64,000 nt of DNA, from NCBI GenBank assembly GCA_018400875.1, contig JAGYLV010000001.1, positions 1-64,000 on the forward strand. The letters run 5' to 3'. Each line of letters starts with the position of its first letter. Position 1 is the stretch's first letter. The translations under genes and the position numbers were made by a program. The stretch comes from a bacterium. Its GTDB lineage: Bacteria > Bacillota_I > Bacilli_A > Izemoplasmatales > Izemoplasmataceae. Below, piece by piece: positions 30,299 to 40,464 of the stretch. The notes beneath the pieces are model-generated. The model was not told the DNA's origin. It was given only the letters and a program-made list of their open reading frames with translations, and made no database searches.

Positions 30299-30856
30299 TT
30301 ATTTTGCTTTTCGCTGTAAAGCTTGACGGACTAATGTGGCCGTATCCAAAGTTGGATCGAGTGAATCGGTTAAAGCCGCAATCTCTTTAGCTTTATAGCC
30401 CAGTGATTTGAGGGCGTCTTCCACCTCTTCAAGTTTAGGGGATGTTTTGAGTGATACCCCACTGCTGGTGACTTTGCCTTTGAGATCTAAGACAATCTGT
30501 TGCGAGGCTTTTGGACCAATGCCTGGGAAACGGTTTAAGTATTTCGCATCACCTGTTTCAATCGCCCGGATAATATCATTGACTTCCGCGCTGGCAAGTA
30601 CGGCGAGTGCACTTTTGGGTCCGATGCCTTTGACACTGATGAGACGCTCAAAGAGGGCTTTTTGCTCGAGTGAATGAAATCCATATAATATGGCCTGATC
30701 TTCACGCACATAATGATAGGTATGGACGAGCGCATCTTGATTCAGGGTAAATGCATACGGATTAGGCGGGACGATGTGATAGCCTATCCCTTGATTGTCT
30801 AAGGTAATGCCTTGTGGGTCGATGCCTTTGATAGTGCCTTGAATATAGTTATACAT
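30299..30856 (-). CDS. ruvA: Holliday junction branch migration protein RuvA
   Basis: GIGPKSALAVLA and PGIGPKASQQIVLDLK HhH motifs; start MYNYIQG. Confidence 0.95.
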   Translation of the reverse strand: MYNYIQGTIKGIDPQGITLDNQGIGYHIVPPNPYAFTLNQDALVHTYHYVREDQAILYGFHSLEQKALFERLISVKGIGPKSALAVLASAEVNDIIRAIETGDAKYLNRFPGIGPKASQQIVLDLKGKVTSSGVSLKTSPKLEEVEDALKSLGYKAKEIAALTDSLDPTLDTATLVRQALQRKAK

Positions 30857-30887
30857 CGTATCCTCCAATAGTTTGTTTTATAAACTA

Positions 30888-32153
30888 TTAATCTTTGAAA
30901 TCAAACTCTGCGCCACAAATGCGGACAGTGTCTCCGTTTTTCACACCGTGATCACGGAGTGCTTGATCGACGCCTAAGCGTTTGAGTTGTCTCGAAAATC
31001 GCCGGACCGCTTGGTCTTGTTCAAAGACGGTCATTTTAAATATGCGTTCCAATTCGCCTCCGTAAACTTCATACACCCCGTCATCGGCGCGTTCGAGTTC
31101 AAAGGGCACATCGAGACTTTCTTCATATTTATAATAATAGTAATCATCGTCTTTGGGAACTTGTTTAGCCAGCTCTAAGTATTTCGACGTTTCAAAGAGC
31201 AACGGCTCTAAGTTTTCTTTTTGATAGGCACTGATGGGAAATATTGCCATATCGGGGTAGGCTTCCTTGAGCGCTTTCAAGTTATCTTCGGCTTCAGGAA
31301 GGTCCATCTTATTGGCCGCAATCAAGCGGGGAAGGTTGATTAAGTCTGGGTTATACGCCTTCAGTTCATCCAGTATGATTTTGACCGCATCCACCGGCGA
31401 AGTCCCGTCCATGGGGGCCATATCCACGACGTGAACTAAGACTCGTGTGCGTTCAATGTGTCTTAAAAATTGATACCCAAGCCCCGAGCCTTCTGAAGCA
31501 CCTTCAATGAGACCGGGCATATCAGCGACCACAAAGTTTTTACCATCCGGCGCTTGGACCATGCCTAAATTGGGGACCAACGTGGTAAACGGATACGCCG
31601 CAATTTTTGGTTTGACCGCACTAATGACACTAATCAGCGTGCTTTTCCCTGCCGAGGGCAAGCCGATTAATCCGACATCGGCCAGTAATTTAAGTTCCAT
31701 GGAGACTGCTAATACACGGCCCGGCTCGCCTTTTTCGGCGATCTTGGGCGCCGTATTATGCGCCGTGACAAATTTCACATTTCCCCGGCCACCGCGGCCA
31801 CCGTATACGACAGGCACTTGTTGGCCCTGATGGATAATATCTGCAATCAAAGCCCCTTCTTCGTTGCGCACTTGCGTGCCGAGGGGGACTTGAATGATGA
31901 GGTCTTCACCATTGCGCCCGTGGCGTTTTTTGTTTTGACCGTTGATGCCGTCTTCGGCTTTAAATTTCTTTTTATAACGAATATCTAGAAGGGTTGAAAG
32001 TCCTTCATGACCTTCGATAATGACGTGGCCTCCGCGGCCCCCATCACCGCCCGATGGGCCCCCTTTGGGGACGTATTTTTCACGGCGAAATGCGACGATT
32101 CCATCGCCGCCTTTTCCGCTTTCTAATTCAACGTTGACTAAATCAACAAACAT
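30888..32153 (-). CDS. obgE: GTPase ObgE/CgtA
   Basis: Obg domain, G1 GLPSAGKSTL, C-terminal OCT domain. Confidence 0.97.
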   Translation of the reverse strand: MFVDLVNVELESGKGGDGIVAFRREKYVPKGGPSGGDGGRGGHVIIEGHEGLSTLLDIRYKKKFKAEDGINGQNKKRHGRNGEDLIIQVPLGTQVRNEEGALIADIIHQGQQVPVVYGGRGGRGNVKFVTAHNTAPKIAEKGEPGRVLAVSMELKLLADVGLIGLPSAGKSTLISVISAVKPKIAAYPFTTLVPNLGMVQAPDGKNFVVADMPGLIEGASEGSGLGYQFLRHIERTRVLVHVVDMAPMDGTSPVDAVKIILDELKAYNPDLINLPRLIAANKMDLPEAEDNLKALKEAYPDMAIFPISAYQKENLEPLLFETSKYLELAKQVPKDDDYYYYKYEESLDVPFELERADDGVYEVYGGELERIFKMTVFEQDQAVRRFSRQLKRLGVDQALRDHGVKNGDTVRICGAEFDFKD

Positions 32154-32161
32154 AGGGGCTC

Positions 32162-33157
32162 CTAAAGGCTATCTAAGAATGTATTTAAAGCGGGCCGATG
32201 AGTAAACCGGAAGGTTTGATGGCTCCGCTGATGCGACTGAAGTAACTTTAATATACTTGGCCGGCGTGTTTCATTGAAATTTAAAACGTAGGTTAAAAAC
32301 TCTTGATCGATTTTTTCGATGCAGCCATCTGCCATATCGGAGCGGGCCCGGCCGTGATAGGTTTTTTCTCTTTGCTTGATTCCGTTCAAAGCCATTTGCG
32401 TGGGATAATCGAGAAAGATTAACGCATCGGCCGCGGCCAACCGGGATTCTATCGTCCCCGAATTCAAATAATTGCCATCCATCACAAAGGTCGGATTTTT
32501 CGCTAAAAATGAATCGACTTTTTCAATGAACTGTTCGCGTGGGGTTGATTGCCAGTTTTCAAGCCAATAGAGACTATCAAGATGCACGTAAGGAATATTG
32601 AGCTTTTCCGATAGCTTTTTAGATAATGTGGTTTTTCCCACCCCTGAATTACCGAAAATGAGTATTTTTTTGGGGGGGGTTATAAGCGTGGGACGTTCAT
32701 AGGCAATCCGGTAAATCGCATCGATGAAGCCGCGTTCTTGGAATTGGAAATAATTAAGGAATGCTCGCATGGCATCATTGGCGGGATGCGTGTCAATCCA
32801 AATCGATTCTAATCCGCGCGCTTTGGCTTCTTGAATGATGGCCATCATCATCGCTTTGGCCGTCCCTGTGCGTTGATTTAAAGGATCGGTAAAAATGCGA
32901 TGAACCGCAACCCCAGACTTACCTTGCCATGCAATATCATCGTAATAAGGGTCGTGAGCAATTAAAGCAAAATAGCCTTTGATGGTCCCGTCATCATAGA
33001 CATAACCAATCCCAGCCTGAACGTCCGATTCAAAATGCGCAGCTCTTGGATAAGACGCTGACCATTGATCGAGGCCCTTCGCATGCATCGCTTTCACGGT
33101 GCGCTCTGCCATAGCATCGAGTGTTAATATGTCATTGAGCGTGGCTTTTCTTACCAT
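32162..33157 (-). CDS. GNAT acetyltransferase fused to P-loop (FlaR/topology-modulation-like) kinase
   Basis: GNAT region RIFTDPLNQRTGTAKAMMMAIIQEA; Walker A IFGNSGVGKTTLSKKL; single continuous ORF. Confidence 0.85.
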   Translation of the reverse strand: MVRKATLNDILTLDAMAERTVKAMHAKGLDQWSASYPRAAHFESDVQAGIGYVYDDGTIKGYFALIAHDPYYDDIAWQGKSGVAVHRIFTDPLNQRTGTAKAMMMAIIQEAKARGLESIWIDTHPANDAMRAFLNYFQFQERGFIDAIYRIAYERPTLITPPKKILIFGNSGVGKTTLSKKLSEKLNIPYVHLDSLYWLENWQSTPREQFIEKVDSFLAKNPTFVMDGNYLNSGTIESRLAAADALIFLDYPTQMALNGIKQREKTYHGRARSDMADGCIEKIDQEFLTYVLNFNETRRPSILKLLQSHQRSHQTFRFTHRPALNTFLDSL

Positions 33158-33238
33158 ACGTTGTCCTTTAAATGGGGTCTTTAAATTATAGCCATTGTCA
33201 AAAAAAATGGCAAACCGTAAGGGCTTGCCATGTGCGTA

Positions 33239-33523
33239 TTAAAGGGGATATACGGATGCTTGTTTTTTCTCTTTACCGATGCGTTCGTATTTTACGACGC
33301 CATCGACTTTAGAAAACAAGGTATCATCACTGCCGCGTCCAACGTTTTGGCCTGGGCGAACTTTGGTTCCGCGTTGACGGAAGATGATCGCGCCTGCTTT
33401 GGCGAATTGACCATCGGAAAGTTTCATCCCGAGACGTTTCGATTCGGAGTCACGACCGTTTTTGGTAGATCCAACCCCTTTTTTTGATGCTTCAAAGGGT
33501 GCTAAATGTAGTTCAAACAACAT
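33239..33523 (-). CDS. rpmA: Ribosomal protein bL27 with N-terminal extension
   Basis: [32 protein letters not shown]...VSVYPL-like C-terminus. Confidence 0.97.
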   Translation of the reverse strand: MLFELHLAPFEASKKGVGSTKNGRDSESKRLGMKLSDGQFAKAGAIIFRQRGTKVRPGQNVGRGSDDTLFSKVDGVVKYERIGKEKKQASVYPL

Positions 33524-33541
33524 ATCGATTTCTCCTTTCGA

Positions 33542-33850
33542 TTAAACTTGAACATCAATGATTTCTAATTGTGAATACGGTTGACGGTGGCCTTGTTTCC
33601 GCTTGTAGTTCTTTTTCGGCTTATACTTGTAAACGATAATTTTTTTCTGTTTACCATGTTTAAGCACTTTCGCGGTGACTTTGGCGCCCTTTACAAAAGG
33701 GTCTCCCACGCGCATTTTATCGCCCGTGACCATCAATACATCATCAAAACTGACTTCTTGGCCGACTTCAATATCGACTAACTCGGTGTAAATTTTATCG
33801 CCTTTGGCGACGGTAAATTGTTTGCCACCGGTTTCAATGACTGCTTTCAT
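33542..33850 (-). CDS. rplU: Ribosomal protein bL21
   Basis: [20 protein letters not shown]...[21 protein letters not shown]. Confidence 0.97.
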   Translation of the reverse strand: MKAVIETGGKQFTVAKGDKIYTELVDIEVGQEVSFDDVLMVTGDKMRVGDPFVKGAKVTAKVLKHGKQKKIIVYKYKPKKNYKRKQGHRQPYSQLEIIDVQV

Positions 33851-34001
33851 CTTGCACCTCCTCATATTTTAAGACTCGCCATGAAGGTCAGCAAATGCTG
33901 TTTAAAACCTTTTCTGTGCGGTGTGCACTGCTTAACAAGAATACCAAAGCGGCCTGTTTTTGTCAATGCTTTTTACTGGGGTTTTATCTAGACGAAGCGG
34001 C

Positions 34002-34688
34002 TCACTCAAAACTTTCTGTGATGTGTGACTTTTTACCGGCTTTAAATGAATAAAATTCATCTTTCCCCATGATGATGTGATCGGTCATGGGGATGTCCAT
34101 CAACTTAGCCGCTTCTTCGATAATACCCGTGGTCTTTCGGTCGGCTCTAGAGGGCATCGCGTCTCCACTGGGATGGTTATGGACCATGATGAAACTGGCC
34201 GCACTCATCGATACGGCATATTTGAATATTTCTCTTTGGTGAACGAGTGAACTATTTAAACTTCCTTTAAAAAGCTCTACCCGTTCAATCAAGTACCCTT
34301 TGGTATCGAGATAAAGCACGATGAAATGTTCTTGGGTTAAGGGTTCAACATCATCTTTCAAATACGCATAGACTTTTTGCGGAGACCCTAAAAACGAACT
34401 TTTGACGAAAGCTTCTTGATTGAGTCGCTTGCCCAGTTCTAACGCCGCCAGTAATTGCATCGCTTTGACTGGACCGACCCCTTTCATCTGCATCAAATCA
34501 TACAAAGAGGCTCTCCGGATGTTGTGAATCTTTTTAAACCGGGATTGGAGATGCTTGGCGAGTTCAAGGGCCTCGTGATCGTCATCATGACGCTGTATGA
34601 GTAGCGCAATCAATTCATGCGTCATCATCGCCGACTTCCCCACCTTAATAAATCGAGTTCGGGGATTTTCATCTTTTAAGGGTTTCAT
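34002..34688 (-). CDS. radC: RadC/JAB-domain DNA repair-like protein
   Basis: HNHPSGDAMPSRAD JAMM motif, HhH region. Confidence 0.93.
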   Translation of the reverse strand: MKPLKDENPRTRFIKVGKSAMMTHELIALLIQRHDDDHEALELAKHLQSRFKKIHNIRRASLYDLMQMKGVGPVKAMQLLAALELGKRLNQEAFVKSSFLGSPQKVYAYLKDDVEPLTQEHFIVLYLDTKGYLIERVELFKGSLNSSLVHQREIFKYAVSMSAASFIMVHNHPSGDAMPSRADRKTTGIIEEAAKLMDIPMTDHIIMGKDEFYSFKAGKKSHITESFE

Positions 34689-34726
34689 ATAAAAACCTCC
34701 TCATGTAAACCATTCACACAAGGAGG

Positions 34727-35755
34727 CTAAATTACTTTTAATTGATCGATTATTTTGAGATGCGCTTTGGCAATCGCATACGGGAAATCAGTTAGTGATA
34801 CGAACGATAATGCGGAATCATCCTTGAGTTCCACACGATGGACCACTAAATGCCAAACCTGATGTGAAAAGATGTGATCGAGTTTGAATGCCTCATCGTG
34901 GGTGTCCACATCAACTTTGAATTCCGACTCAAAAGATTTTAATGCCGTCTTTAAATCACCTTCATATTGCGGAAAGGTATAAAGGTTTGCAAGCAAACCA
35001 TTATCTGGACGTCTTACTAAAAACACTTTTTTCTCATGGGTGGTGACAAACACGTGATACGTTTTTTCTGTCCTTTTCGTATTTTTGATCATCACCGGGA
35101 GCTCACCTTGCGTGTCCGTTTGATAGGCCACACACATCGATTGCATGGGACAAACGTCACACTTCGGACTTTTTTGACAGACTGTGGCGCCTAGTTCCAT
35201 GAGTGCTTGGGTGAAATCACGTGGCGGGGCGTGTTCAATCATTGACTGGGCCACGCCTTCAACCACTCGGGCATTGGCCGGCTTCATCAGATCTTGGTCA
35301 TAGCCTGTTAACCGGGATATGACTCTCAGGACATTTCCATCGACAGCCGCACTCGGCTCATTGAAGGCAATCGAATGAATGGCCCGGGCAATATAACGAC
35401 CGACCCCTTTTAAAGATTCAATGGTTTTGAGGTCACTGGGAAACACTCCGTCCATCTCAAAACAAATCCGCTTGGCACTCTCATGGAGATGCTTGGCTCT
35501 TCGGTAATACCCTAAACCTTCCCAGTATTTTAAGACTTCATCTTCCGACGCATTCGCAAGCGTACATACCGTATCAAACCGCTTGATAAAGCGGTTGAAA
35601 TAAGGGACTGCCGTATCGACTTGCGTTTGCTGAAGCATGATTTCACTGACCCACGTAAAATAAGGATTATCAATGCCCCGAAACGGTAAATCCCGTTTAT
35701 GGACGTGATACCAATCCATCAGTGAATCGGCGGCTTGTTTGGGATTTTTAAGCAT
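34727..35755 (-). CDS. mutY: A/G-specific adenine glycosylase MutY
   Basis: HhH-GPD; CX6CX2CX5C cluster (CQKSPKCDVCPMQSMC); NUDIX-like C-terminus. Confidence 0.95.
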   Translation of the reverse strand: MLKNPKQAADSLMDWYHVHKRDLPFRGIDNPYFTWVSEIMLQQTQVDTAVPYFNRFIKRFDTVCTLANASEDEVLKYWEGLGYYRRAKHLHESAKRICFEMDGVFPSDLKTIESLKGVGRYIARAIHSIAFNEPSAAVDGNVLRVISRLTGYDQDLMKPANARVVEGVAQSMIEHAPPRDFTQALMELGATVCQKSPKCDVCPMQSMCVAYQTDTQGELPVMIKNTKRTEKTYHVFVTTHEKKVFLVRRPDNGLLANLYTFPQYEGDLKTALKSFESEFKVDVDTHDEAFKLDHIFSHQVWHLVVHRVELKDDSALSFVSLTDFPYAIAKAHLKIIDQLKVI

Positions 35756-36986
35756 GCAGTGCCTCCAAAATCAAGCGGCGCATGGCAGAAATGACATATA
35801 AAGAGCCCGCAATGATGGTGGGTTCTTGGAGTTTGGCAATCTCATCTAAGGGCATAATGCTCGCTTTGGGATGGGTGGAACGCTCTAACATGAGCGATGC
35901 ATCCAGAGCCCTCGGGTGATCCACTTGGGTGAAAATGATTCGCTCAGCACGGGCTTCTAATCGTTTTTGCATGGGGCCGGTTTCTTTATCGGCCATCACC
36001 CCAAAGACAATGGTTAATGGGGCATCGTTAAAATACGCATCCAGGGAGGCTAAGAGACTTTCAATCCCGTTAATATTATGTGCCCCATCCAAAATAAACG
36101 GCCCCATTTGTTCAAAACGCCCCGGCCAAAAGGCCTCTTGAATGCCTTTTTGAATGGCATCAGCAGGGACGTTAAATCCTCTTTGGCTAAGTACCTGGGC
36201 CGCTTCAATGGCACACGCTGCATTACTTAATTGATGGGGACCGAGTAAATGGGTTAAATAATCCATTCCTTGATAGGTGAATGTTTGAGGGATGGACGGT
36301 TTAAAATCGAGTGATTCCGTCACAATGAACGACGCGTTATTAGCTTTTGCCTTCGCTTGGAATAGGGGAATGAGTGAAGGCTCTTTGACCCCACTCACTA
36401 ACGGAATGCCTGGTTTTACAATTCCCAGCTTTTCACCCGCAATGGCTTCTAAGGTATTTCCTAAAATCGCCATGTGATCAAACCCGATGGACGTAATCAC
36501 CGAAACTTCAGGAATGATGATATTGGTCGCATCGAGGCGACCCCCAATCCCAACTTCGATGACGGCGATATCAATATTTTCTTTAGCAAAATAGACAAAG
36601 CTTAAGAGCGTTGTCAGTTCAAAAAACGATAAATGCTCACTATATTTTTCCTGGTAGTCTTGATTCAAATCAAACATCTGATTGATCAACTCAAGTAACC
36701 GCTCATCGCTCACGGGCTGGTGATTAATCATGAAGCGTTCGTTAAATGATTCGATGTAAGGGCTGATATACATCCCAGTTTGATACCCAGCCGCCATCAA
36801 AATATGTGCGATAAACGCGACGGTTGAGCCTTTGCCATTGGTTCCAGCCACATGGACCATCGGAATCTTTTTTTCAGGATGACCGAGCATCGCACTCGCG
36901 TTTTCCATACGAACAAGATCGTATTTCGGCCCAAACTTTTGGACCGATTCAATCCAGGCCTGAGCCTCTTTAAGCGTATTAAACAT
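35748..36986 (-). CDS. folC: Folylpolyglutamate/dihydrofolate synthase
   Basis: HVAGTNGKGSTVAFI, Mur ligase fold. Confidence 0.95.
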   Translation of the reverse strand: MFNTLKEAQAWIESVQKFGPKYDLVRMENASAMLGHPEKKIPMVHVAGTNGKGSTVAFIAHILMAAGYQTGMYISPYIESFNERFMINHQPVSDERLLELINQMFDLNQDYQEKYSEHLSFFELTTLLSFVYFAKENIDIAVIEVGIGGRLDATNIIIPEVSVITSIGFDHMAILGNTLEAIAGEKLGIVKPGIPLVSGVKEPSLIPLFQAKAKANNASFIVTESLDFKPSIPQTFTYQGMDYLTHLLGPHQLSNAACAIEAAQVLSQRGFNVPADAIQKGIQEAFWPGRFEQMGPFILDGAHNINGIESLLASLDAYFNDAPLTIVFGVMADKETGPMQKRLEARAERIIFTQVDHPRALDASLMLERSTHPKASIMPLDEIAKLQEPTIIAGSLYVISAMRRLILEALHA

Positions 36987-39567
36987 TGGATTTAAGTTGA
37001 TTCAGAAGTTTTTCAAGGGCTTCTTTTTGGGCTTCAAATGCCGCTTTTTTTGCACGTTCTTCTTCCACTTTATGGGCGGGGGCTTTTTCCATAAAGCGGG
37101 GATTGGCAAGCATCCCTTCGGCGCGTTTAATCTCGCCTTCAATCCGGTCAAGTTCGGCTTCTTGTTTGGCGATTTCTTCGGTGATATCGACCAGAGAACC
37201 TAAGGGAATATAGACCGTAAAGCCCGCACCGACATGCGTGATGTCTTCGGGATTGGGGGTATAGTCATTGTTAAAGGAGAAGAGTTTCGGGTGAATGAAT
37301 TCTTCGATGATTTTGAAATTCTCCGTAAAAACGCGTTCATGTGAGGTTTCAAGATATACATCAATCGGTTTTTTAGGCCCAACGTTATAGTGAGACCGCG
37401 TTTGACGCACAAAAAGGACTAAGTCTTGAATGATGGAAAAATCACGCAAGGCTGATTCGTTATTTAAATGCGGCGCCGCTTCCGGCCAAGCGCTGATCAT
37501 GATGGAGGCATCCGTGACAAACGGTAAATGGAGGTATAAATATTCCGTCACAAACGGCATGAATGGATGCAGCAATTTTAACAGTTTGGTGAGAACCGTC
37601 CACATGGTCGTGAGCGTTTCGTGTTTGATTTCATCGTTTGAATGGCGCATCAATGGCTTACTCATCTCGATGTACCATGAGGCAAACGTGTCCCAACTAA
37701 AGGTGTAGATGGCGCGGGCGGCTTCTGAGAGTTCATACCGGCCGTACGCTTCATTGACATTTTTAAGCATCACTTCAAAGGCAGCTAAAATCATTTGATT
37801 GGGGAGGGCTTTGGGGGCGGACAAATCGACGAGTGCTTCTAAATCTTCCATCTGCATCATCGCATAGCGCGACATATTCCACAGTTTATTGATGTAGTTC
37901 CAACTCGATTCAACCTTCTCAAATTCAAACCGTAAATCCAGGCCGGGTGCTGAATTGGTCGTGAGGAAATACCGCAAGGTATCCATGCCGTATTTTTCTT
38001 TAATGTCTAAAGGATCGATTCCGTTCCCAAGTGATTTTGACATCTTTTGACCACTGGCATCTCTAATGAGACCGTGAATTAAGACATCTTTAAACGGCGT
38101 TTCACCGGTGAATTCGATGGCTTGAAAAATCATGCGTGCGACCCAAAAGAAGATAATATCGTAGCCAGTGACCATCACATCAGTCGGATAGTACCGCTTA
38201 AAATCGTCCGTGTTTTCGGGCCATCCCAACGTTGAAAACGGCCAAAGGGCCGATGAAAACCAGGTGTCTAAGACATCGGTATCTTGAACGTACCCTTCCG
38301 GTGGATTGGGGCCGACATAGACGTCATCGCCTTTATAGTAAGCCGGAATTCGGTGTCCCCACCAAAGTTGTCTGGAGATACACCAGTCTTGAATGGTTTC
38401 CATCCAATGGGTAAATATTTTTTCAAAGCGGGCCGGCACAAACTGCGCGGTAGAATTTTTGAGCGCATTTTCTGCCAATGTCTTCATGTCGACAAACCAC
38501 TGTAAGGAAAGTCTTGGTTCAACCACGACACCCGTGCGTTCTGAGTGACCGACGTTATGCGTAATTTTTTCAATTTTAGTGAGTAAGCCCGCCGCCTCTA
38601 AATCTTTAACCATCGCTTTGCGGCAAGCAAAGCGTTCCATCCCCTCATACTGATGGGCCATCGCGTTCATCGTCCCATCATCGTTCATGCATGATGGCAT
38701 CGCCAGGCCGTGCCGCTCGCCAATTTCAAAGTCATTGGGGTCATGGGCCGGCGTGACTTTTAAAGCACCCGTCCCAAATTCCCGGTCGACATAGTCATCC
38801 GCAAGCACCGGAATGAGCACATCCGTACCGGGAATTTTAACTTTTTGACCGACGAAGTGTTGACGCGCTTCATCTTCGGGATGAATGATGAGGGCGGTAT
38901 CGGCAAACATCGTTTCTGGCCGGGTGGTCGCGATTAAAATTTCATCGGATTCATCGGCAGTGAGGTAGCGTAAATAATAAAGCGCCCCCTCAATGTCTTT
39001 GCGTTCGACTTCGATATTCGAAAGTGCGGTTTTGGCCTCAACGTCCCAGTTGATGATGCGTTCTTTCCGGTAGATCAGTCCCTTTTCATAAAGCTTCACA
39101 AAGACGGTTTCAACCGCCTGACTCAAGCCATCATCTAAGGTAAACCGTTCTTTATCATAATCCACACTGATGCCTAAGGCTTCCCACTGGGCTCTGATCG
39201 TACTGGCGTATTCTTCTTTCCAGGCCCACGCTTCTTTTAAAAAGCCTTCTCTTCCCAGATCATACCGGCTTTTGCCTTCTTCTCTCAGTTTCGCATCAAT
39301 CTTAGCTTGCGTGGCGATGCCCGCATGATCCATGCCTGGTAAATAAAGAGCATCATACCCTTGCATGCGTTTCATCCGGATTAATATGTCTTGAATCGTA
39401 TTATCCCACGCATGGCCGAGGTGCAATTTACCGGTCACATTGGGGGGTGGAATGACAATGGTAAAAGGCGGCTTATTCGTGTCTTTACTTTTGAAATAGC
39501 CTTGGTCTTTCCAAATTTGGTAGCGGCCTTCTTCCACCGCTTTGTGGTCATACTTTGGTGCAATCAT
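36979..39567 (-). CDS. valS: Valyl-tRNA synthetase
   Basis: PPNVTGKLHLGHA (HIGH) and KMSKSLGNG (KMSKS). Confidence 0.98.
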   Translation of the reverse strand: MIAPKYDHKAVEEGRYQIWKDQGYFKSKDTNKPPFTIVIPPPNVTGKLHLGHAWDNTIQDILIRMKRMQGYDALYLPGMDHAGIATQAKIDAKLREEGKSRYDLGREGFLKEAWAWKEEYASTIRAQWEALGISVDYDKERFTLDDGLSQAVETVFVKLYEKGLIYRKERIINWDVEAKTALSNIEVERKDIEGALYYLRYLTADESDEILIATTRPETMFADTALIIHPEDEARQHFVGQKVKIPGTDVLIPVLADDYVDREFGTGALKVTPAHDPNDFEIGERHGLAMPSCMNDDGTMNAMAHQYEGMERFACRKAMVKDLEAAGLLTKIEKITHNVGHSERTGVVVEPRLSLQWFVDMKTLAENALKNSTAQFVPARFEKIFTHWMETIQDWCISRQLWWGHRIPAYYKGDDVYVGPNPPEGYVQDTDVLDTWFSSALWPFSTLGWPENTDDFKRYYPTDVMVTGYDIIFFWVARMIFQAIEFTGETPFKDVLIHGLIRDASGQKMSKSLGNGIDPLDIKEKYGMDTLRYFLTTNSAPGLDLRFEFEKVESSWNYINKLWNMSRYAMMQMEDLEALVDLSAPKALPNQMILAAFEVMLKNVNEAYGRYELSEAARAIYTFSWDTFASWYIEMSKPLMRHSNDEIKHETLTTMWTVLTKLLKLLHPFMPFVTEYLYLHLPFVTDASIMISAWPEAAPHLNNESALRDFSIIQDLVLFVRQTRSHYNVGPKKPIDVYLETSHERVFTENFKIIEEFIHPKLFSFNNDYTPNPEDITHVGAGFTVYIPLGSLVDITEEIAKQEAELDRIEGEIKRAEGMLANPRFMEKAPAHKVEEERAKKAAFEAQKEALEKLLNQLKSNV

Positions 39568-39581
39568 AGATGTCCTCCATA

Positions 39582-39815
39582 AAAAAAATCCTTACCGAAA
39601 AATTCGATAAGGACGAACCTAAAAGTCCGCGGTACCACCTTGTTTTATTGGGTTTCAATACACTCATGAGCGTTTAACCCGGCTTAAGGGAATGCTTCTA
39701 CTAAAGTTCAAAGCACTGTCTCCAAGGGACTTCGGTAAGCGCGTGCATGTGCCTTTTCACCATCGGCACTCTCTTTGGATGACGCAACCTTACGTACTCA
39801 TCTTATCAACGACAC
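39582..39815 (-). ncRNA. T-box riboswitch upstream of valS
   Basis: Minus strand AAGGTGGTACCGCG T-box at about 39627-39641, terminator CCTTATCG...CGGTAAGG-T8 at 39582-39612. Confidence 0.92.
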
Positions 39816-39825
39816 GTTTAGTGTA

Positions 39826-40419
39826 TCAAGAAGCGCTGGGTTTGACAAGTTGAATCATCGTCTCAATGGCCGCGCGTAAGGCGTCGATGCCCCGGCCTTT
39901 GAGACTCGATACCATGTAGATGTTTTCTTTGCCGCAGGTAAATTTTTCAGTCGCTTCCGTGAAGATTTTATGGGCTTCAGATTGATTGAGTTTATCGCGT
40001 TTAGTGATGATGATGGAATAAGGGATATCCAAATAATCTAGGGTTTCGGCCATTTGTAGGTCTAACGGGTTTACCGTCTGACGCCCATCAATCAAGATAA
40101 AGGCATGCGTCATGCGTTCCGCCGCGATATAATCTTCAAACAAACTCGCAAAGCGGTCAGAATTTTTTTGCTTGTGCGCATACCCATAGCCCGGTAAATC
40201 GGCCACGTAAAAATCCCCGTGCATCCAGTAAAAGTTCACCGTTTTGGTTTTCCCAGGCATGGATGAGGTATAGGCGAGTTTTTTACGGTTTAAAAGCGCA
40301 TTTAACAGTGAACTTTTTCCGACATTGGAACGCCCAAAAAACGCGATTTCCGCGTTTAAAATATCAGGGTAATCTTTGGCTTTTTCGGCCATCCACGGCG
40401 TGTTCACTTTGACTTGCAT
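39826..40419 (-). CDS. engB: Ribosome biogenesis GTPase EngB/YsxC
   Basis: FFGRSNVGKSSLLNALL, DLPGYGYA. Confidence 0.96.
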   Translation of the reverse strand: MQVKVNTPWMAEKAKDYPDILNAEIAFFGRSNVGKSSLLNALLNRKKLAYTSSMPGKTKTVNFYWMHGDFYVADLPGYGYAHKQKNSDRFASLFEDYIAAERMTHAFILIDGRQTVNPLDLQMAETLDYLDIPYSIIITKRDKLNQSEAHKIFTEATEKFTCGKENIYMVSSLKGRGIDALRAAIETMIQLVKPSAS

Positions 40420-40464
40420 GTCAGTTTCCTATCTAAGGAGAAAGAGGCAATCAATGATTGCCTC

